Below, piece by piece: positions 8,097-10,772 of a stretch of DNA of 10,772 bases. The stretch is from Rhodoferax sp. (GTDB taxonomy: Bacteria > Pseudomonadota > Gammaproteobacteria > Burkholderiales > Burkholderiaceae_C), in assembly GCA_026785765.1 (NCBI GenBank), contig JAJAZK010000188.1, forward strand, positions 1 through 10,772, in the 5' to 3' direction. The notes under the pieces were generated by a model. It did no database searches. It worked only from the letters and a program-made list of their open reading frames with translations, and was not told the DNA's origin. Both the position numbers and the translations under genes were made by a program. Position 1 is the stretch's first letter, and every line of letters begins with the position of its first letter.

Positions 8097-9242
8097 ATGT
8101 TTGCCAGATCTGAACTCCTGCGCGCGATCTCGTCGGCTCTTGAAAACGAGCGCTCTGTCGCATTGCTTGGTGCGCGCCAGGTGGGAAAGACCTCCATCGC
8201 ACGGGAGATTGCGCGACAACGCGGGGGCATCTACCTTGATCTGGAATCACCTGACACGCTGCTTGGACTGAGCAACCCTTTGCGCGCCCTGGGCGCTCTG
8301 GCAGAACAACACGCATTGATCGTACTGGACGAAGTACAGCGCCTGCCAGAGCTGTTCGCGGTGCTGCGGGTGCTCATCGACCGCAGCCCCCGCAACGGCC
8401 AGTTCCTGCTGTTGGGCAGCGCGTCGCCAGCGCTGCTGCGTCAGTCCAGCGAATCACTGGCGGGCCGCATGCACCTGATCGAAATGGCGGGGTTCTCGCT
8501 GGCGGAAACCGGCGCCGACACGCTGCACCGCCTGTGGCTGCGCGGTGATTACCCGCGCAGCTTTCTTGCTGGGAGCGACGCTTCCAGCTTCACCTGGCGT
8601 GGCAACTACATGGCCAATGTAGTGAACCGCGACATGCCGCAGTTTGGACTGGGTTTGCCGGCGACCACACTGTTCCGGCTCTGGCGCATGCTGGCGCACT
8701 ACCACGGCCAGGTCTTCAACAGCTCCGAATTGGCGCGTGCAATCGGGCTTTCTGACACCTCCGTGCGCCGCTACCTCGATGTGCTGACCGACATGTACCT
8801 GGTGCGGCAACTGCAGCCCTGGTTTGCCAATCTTGGCAAACGACAGGTCAAGGCCCCAAAACTGTATTTGCGCGACAGCGGGCTGTGGCACTGGTTGATG
8901 GACATACCTCATCTGACAAGTCTGCTCACCAATCCCAAACTCGGCGCCTCGTGGGAAGGGTTCGCCCTGGAACAGGTGCTGCGCCATGCGCAACCGCACG
9001 AGGCGTATTTTTGGGCCACCCATGGCGGCGCAGAGCTGGACCTCTTGATGCTGCGCGCAAACCAGCGCGTCGGCGTGGAGTTCAAGTTTGCCGACGCGCC
9101 AAAGGTTACCAAGTCCATGCGGATCGCCATCGACGACCTCAGGCTCGACGCGTTGTACATTGTGTATCCTGGGGAACAGCGCTTTGCACTGGAAGCAGGC
9201 ATCGAACTGGTTCCGCTTTCCACCATTGCACCACCAAATTGA
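8097..9242 (+). CDS. AAA+ ATPase with DUF4143 C-terminal domain
   Basis: This 381-residue protein is of the ATPase-DUF4143 type, common in bacteria and archaea and of unclear function. Walker A is GARQVGKTS at 25-33, Walker B is ALIVLDEVQRL at 73-83 with D78/E79, and LLLGSAS at 105-110 is the sensor strand. A winged-helix-like stretch at about 205-240 (SSELARAIGLSDTSVRRYLD) is typical of the region before the C-terminal part. The C-terminal domain has E287 and E292, then GAELDLLML with E313/D315, and VGVEFK with E328/K330, the spacing of a PD-(D/E)XK nuclease-like fold. The frame stays open upstream to 7848, but that part does not look like the family, and the protein normally starts just before the first helix. 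The Shine-Dalgarno support for 8097 is poor (AAGG directly abuts the ATG), so the start may be slightly further up, for example TTG at 8058. Confidence 0.87.
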   Translation: MFARSELLRAISSALENERSVALLGARQVGKTSIAREIARQRGGIYLDLESPDTLLGLSNPLRALGALAEQHALIVLDEVQRLPELFAVLRVLIDRSPRNGQFLLLGSASPALLRQSSESLAGRMHLIEMAGFSLAETGADTLHRLWLRGDYPRSFLAGSDASSFTWRGNYMANVVNRDMPQFGLGLPATTLFRLWRMLAHYHGQVFNSSELARAIGLSDTSVRRYLDVLTDMYLVRQLQPWFANLGKRQVKAPKLYLRDSGLWHWLMDIPHLTSLLTNPKLGASWEGFALEQVLRHAQPHEAYFWATHGGAELDLLMLRANQRVGVEFKFADAPKVTKSMRIAIDDLRLDALYIVYPGEQRFALEAGIELVPLSTIAPPN

Positions 9243-9249
9243 TCTTGCC

Positions 9250-9672
9250 ATGTCCATCTGGAAAAAACCTGTCAGCGTCGAAATTCTGACCGCCATGCAC
9301 ATTGGCACGGCGGTGCAGCACCTTGGAATGGAGTTTCTGGAGGTGGGCGACGACTTCATTCGCGCCCGGATTCCGGTAGACGAGCGCACCAAGCAGCCCT
9401 ACGGACTGCTGCACGGTGGCGTCTCGGTGGTGCTGGCCGAAACATTGGGATCCTGCGGCGCCGCCTCGGCTGCGCCGCCGGGCTACCGCTGCGTCGGGCT
9501 CGACATCAACGCCAACCACATTAAGGGCGCCAGCAGCGGCTGGGTCACCGGCATCACGCGCCCGGTGCACATCGGGCGCAGCACCCAGGTCTGGCACATA
9601 GACATGCACAACGACGCCGGTGAGCTAACCTGCGTGTCGCGGATCACGATGGCGGTGCTGGCGCCACGCTAA
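9250..9672 (+). CDS. Hotdog-fold acyl-CoA thioesterase, YdiI/MenI-like (PaaI family)
   Basis: This 140-residue single hotdog-domain thioesterase hydrolyses an acyl-CoA in the cytoplasm. It aligns closely from memory with E. coli YdiI (MenI, 1,4-dihydroxy-2-naphthoyl-CoA hydrolase): the start SIWKKPVSVE, the block PVDERTKQPYGLLHGGVS, then VVLAETLGS and GLDINANHIK. The four active-site positions described for YdiI are present here as Q49, H55, E64 and S68. The ATG at 9250 lies 7 bases after the ATPase stop with no clear ribosome site, so it may be translated by coupling. The true substrate may differ from that of YdiI, because betaproteobacteria generally rely on ubiquinone rather than menaquinone. 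A broad role in clearing aromatic or beta-keto acyl-CoA is an alternative. It ends 63 bases before the stop of the opposing gene. Confidence 0.87.
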   Translation: MSIWKKPVSVEILTAMHIGTAVQHLGMEFLEVGDDFIRARIPVDERTKQPYGLLHGGVSVVLAETLGSCGAASAAPPGYRCVGLDINANHIKGASSGWVTGITRPVHIGRSTQVWHIDMHNDAGELTCVSRITMAVLAPR

Positions 9673-9735
9673 GGGCCGGGTTGTGCCACAAACACTCGAC
9701 CCATTCATGCCTGGCGCATACCTTTTTCAGACCAA
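9673..9735. other. Convergent intergenic gap
   Basis: These 63 bases separate the thioesterase stop from the RraA-like stop. They contain a short perfect palindrome, TTGTG-C-CACAA, near 9681-9691, and a T-run (CCTTTTTC) at about 9720-9727, but no stem long enough and close enough to the T-run to call a terminator. Confidence 0.4.
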
Positions 9736-10413
9736 TCAGAACTTTCCGTGCAATAGATAAGCCTGCTGCGGATCAACTCCGTCAAGGATGGCTTTTCGCA
9801 CCAGGCTTTCAGTCACCATCGCCCGTTCCGATCCATCCAGTACCTCCTCGATTTGCGCGGCAGGAACCCGAATCAGCCCGTCCCGGTCACCCACCAGGTA
9901 ATCTCCCGGCACGATCTCGACATCACCAATGCGAATCGGTACGTCCGTTGCATCGGGCAGCCAGTGGCCGACCACATCGCGCGGGGTAAAGCCCCGGCAC
10001 CAGGACTGAAAACCGATATCCAGAAGAAAATCCGTATCCCTGACGAAACCGTCGACCACGCATCCCCGCACACCCTTGTTCTTCAGGGTCTCCGCCGACA
10101 ACTCACCCATGTGCGCGACCACCCGGTCATTGGGCTGGCTAGTCCAGATCGAACCACTTGGCGCCTTGGACAACAGACCGGTCCAAGCCATCAAAGTCTC
10201 GTGCGCATCGGCACCCACGTGAACCTTGCCTCGGATCGTAAACGCTGGTCCCGCCAGCCTGCGCTCAGGCATGATCGGGCGCAGCTCAGGGGGCAGGGTG
10301 AAGTTTTTCAACCCCATCGCCCGCATGACATCGTGGACAACGCCGGTATAACAAAGCTCCAGACGCGCTGTCCAGGCGCTAGCCATCGTTGACACGGATT
10401 GAACTGGTGGCAT
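9736..10413 (-). CDS. RraA family protein, 4-hydroxy-4-methyl-2-oxoglutarate aldolase-like
   Basis: This 225-residue protein has the RraA/HMG-aldolase fold. Signatures are the N-terminal TARLELCYTGVVHDVM, GPAFTIRGKV at 55-64, GELSAETLKNKGVRGCVVDG at 103-122 directly followed by the arginine-aspartate pair R125/D126 expected at the metal and substrate site, then VPGDYLVGDRDGLIRVP at 168-184. Class II pyruvate aldolases of this group cleave HMG or oxaloacetate with a divalent metal. True RraA, the RNase E inhibitor, shares the fold but is usually shorter, at about 160 residues. The length and the adjacent IclR regulator gene favour a catabolic enzyme. An in-frame ATG at 10434 exists, but the ATG at 10413 has a good ribosome site and was chosen. 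The IclR gene ends 32 bases upstream on the same strand. Confidence 0.86.
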   Translation of the reverse strand: MPPVQSVSTMASAWTARLELCYTGVVHDVMRAMGLKNFTLPPELRPIMPERRLAGPAFTIRGKVHVGADAHETLMAWTGLLSKAPSGSIWTSQPNDRVVAHMGELSAETLKNKGVRGCVVDGFVRDTDFLLDIGFQSWCRGFTPRDVVGHWLPDATDVPIRIGDVEIVPGDYLVGDRDGLIRVPAAQIEEVLDGSERAMVTESLVRKAILDGVDPQQAYLLHGKF

Positions 10414-10418
10414 ATGTT

Positions 10419-10424
10419 TCCTTT
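10419..10424 (-). promoter_or_regulatory. Ribosome binding site that decides the RraA-like start
   Basis: On the minus strand AAAGGA is followed by 5 bases and then the ATG at 10413. The alternative ATG at 10434 has no comparable site, so this marks the more likely start. Confidence 0.6.
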
Positions 10425-10445
10425 CGATCTGCATGGCTGTCGGCT

Positions 10446-10772
10446 TTACGGCGGCAGGTCAACCGTGTAGCCAAGCGACACTGAAATCTCCATGGCGCCC
10501 TGCCCAAGTATCAGCCGGGCGGCGTCCTGTGTCGGCCCACGCAGGCTGCCCACGTTTTCCAAGTACGGTATTACAAGCGCTGCCACGACCTGTCCATGGC
10601 GACCCCAGACCGGGTAACCAAGATTGATCACGCCGTACGTCTGCAGGCTGGGGAAGCAGGCATACCCGTCTGCCGCAACCTGGTCCACCGCTGCCATAAA
10701 GTCGAATCGGGAGATGCCAGATTCCCCGTTCAGCAAAGCATGTTGCTCCAACAAACGTTCACGCTCCTCTGC
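10446..10772 (-). CDS. IclR family transcriptional regulator, C-terminal part (5' end beyond window)
   Basis: The frame is open to the window end, giving 108 residues of the C-terminal effector-binding domain; the N-terminal helix-turn-helix lies outside. Visible family features are a helix ending VDQVAADGYACF, the strand block GVINLGYPVWGRHGQVVAALVIPYL, which matches the GAF-like sensor domain, and a last helix with DAARLILGQGAMEISVSLGY, the usual end of IclR proteins. IclR regulators commonly control nearby catabolic genes in response to small carboxylates. Its stop is 32 bases before the RraA-like gene on the same strand, so the two may share a transcript. The call rests on the C-terminal half only, so confidence is moderate. 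Confidence 0.78.
   Translation of the reverse strand, partial: AEERERLLEQHALLNGESGISRFDFMAAVDQVAADGYACFPSLQTYGVINLGYPVWGRHGQVVAALVIPYLENVGSLRGPTQDAARLILGQGAMEISVSLGYTVDLPP

Noticed and set aside
9681..9691. Terminator hairpin between the thioesterase and RraA-like genes
   Set aside because: The palindrome has 5-base arms with a 1-base centre, too small to fold as a hairpin, and the T-run is about 30 bases away.
10414..10434. Seven extra N-terminal residues on the RraA-like protein
   Set aside because: The ATG at 10434 lacks a ribosome site, while the ATG at 10413 has AAAGGA at good spacing.

Overview
The window looks like chromosomal DNA from a GC-rich betaproteobacterium, most likely of the Comamonadaceae (Burkholderiales). 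This rests on high G+C, the style of the proteins, and a GC-rich repeat at 6330-6513 whose core resembles dispersed repeats I associate with that family. The taxonomic call is recollection and inference; no search was run.

Left part (1-4891, plus strand): the distal part of a carbohydrate import and degradation operon. It holds the 3' end of a MalF/UgpA-type permease, a MalG/UgpE-type permease with an enlarged loop after its first membrane segment, a MalK/UgpC-type ATPase, and a glycoside hydrolase family 31 enzyme without a signal peptide. Together they would import an alpha-linked oligosaccharide or glycoside and cleave it in the cytoplasm. The binding protein and regulator are presumably upstream of the window.

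Middle part (4919-7829): two small plus-strand genes, a DUF3297 protein and a 106-residue protein I do not recognise. The second runs tail to tail, with 2 bases between stop codons, into a minus-strand acetoacetyl-CoA synthetase gene. That synthetase carries two perfect 84-bp tandem repeats plus a 16-bp third partial copy, all in frame, adding about 60 residues just before the conserved SGGTD motif.

Right part (7830-10772): a 267-bp divergent intergenic region with an AT-rich inverted repeat, a candidate operator. It is followed by a plus-strand AAA+ ATPase of the DUF4143 type and, 7 bases later, a YdiI/MenI-like hotdog thioesterase. Converging on these from the right edge are a minus-strand RraA/HMG-aldolase-like gene and, upstream of it, the C-terminal part of an IclR-family regulator cut by the window end.

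I found no RNA gene, CRISPR array or transposase, and nothing that clearly forms an undescribed multi-gene system. The most unusual item is the repeat-derived insertion inside the acetoacetyl-CoA synthetase.
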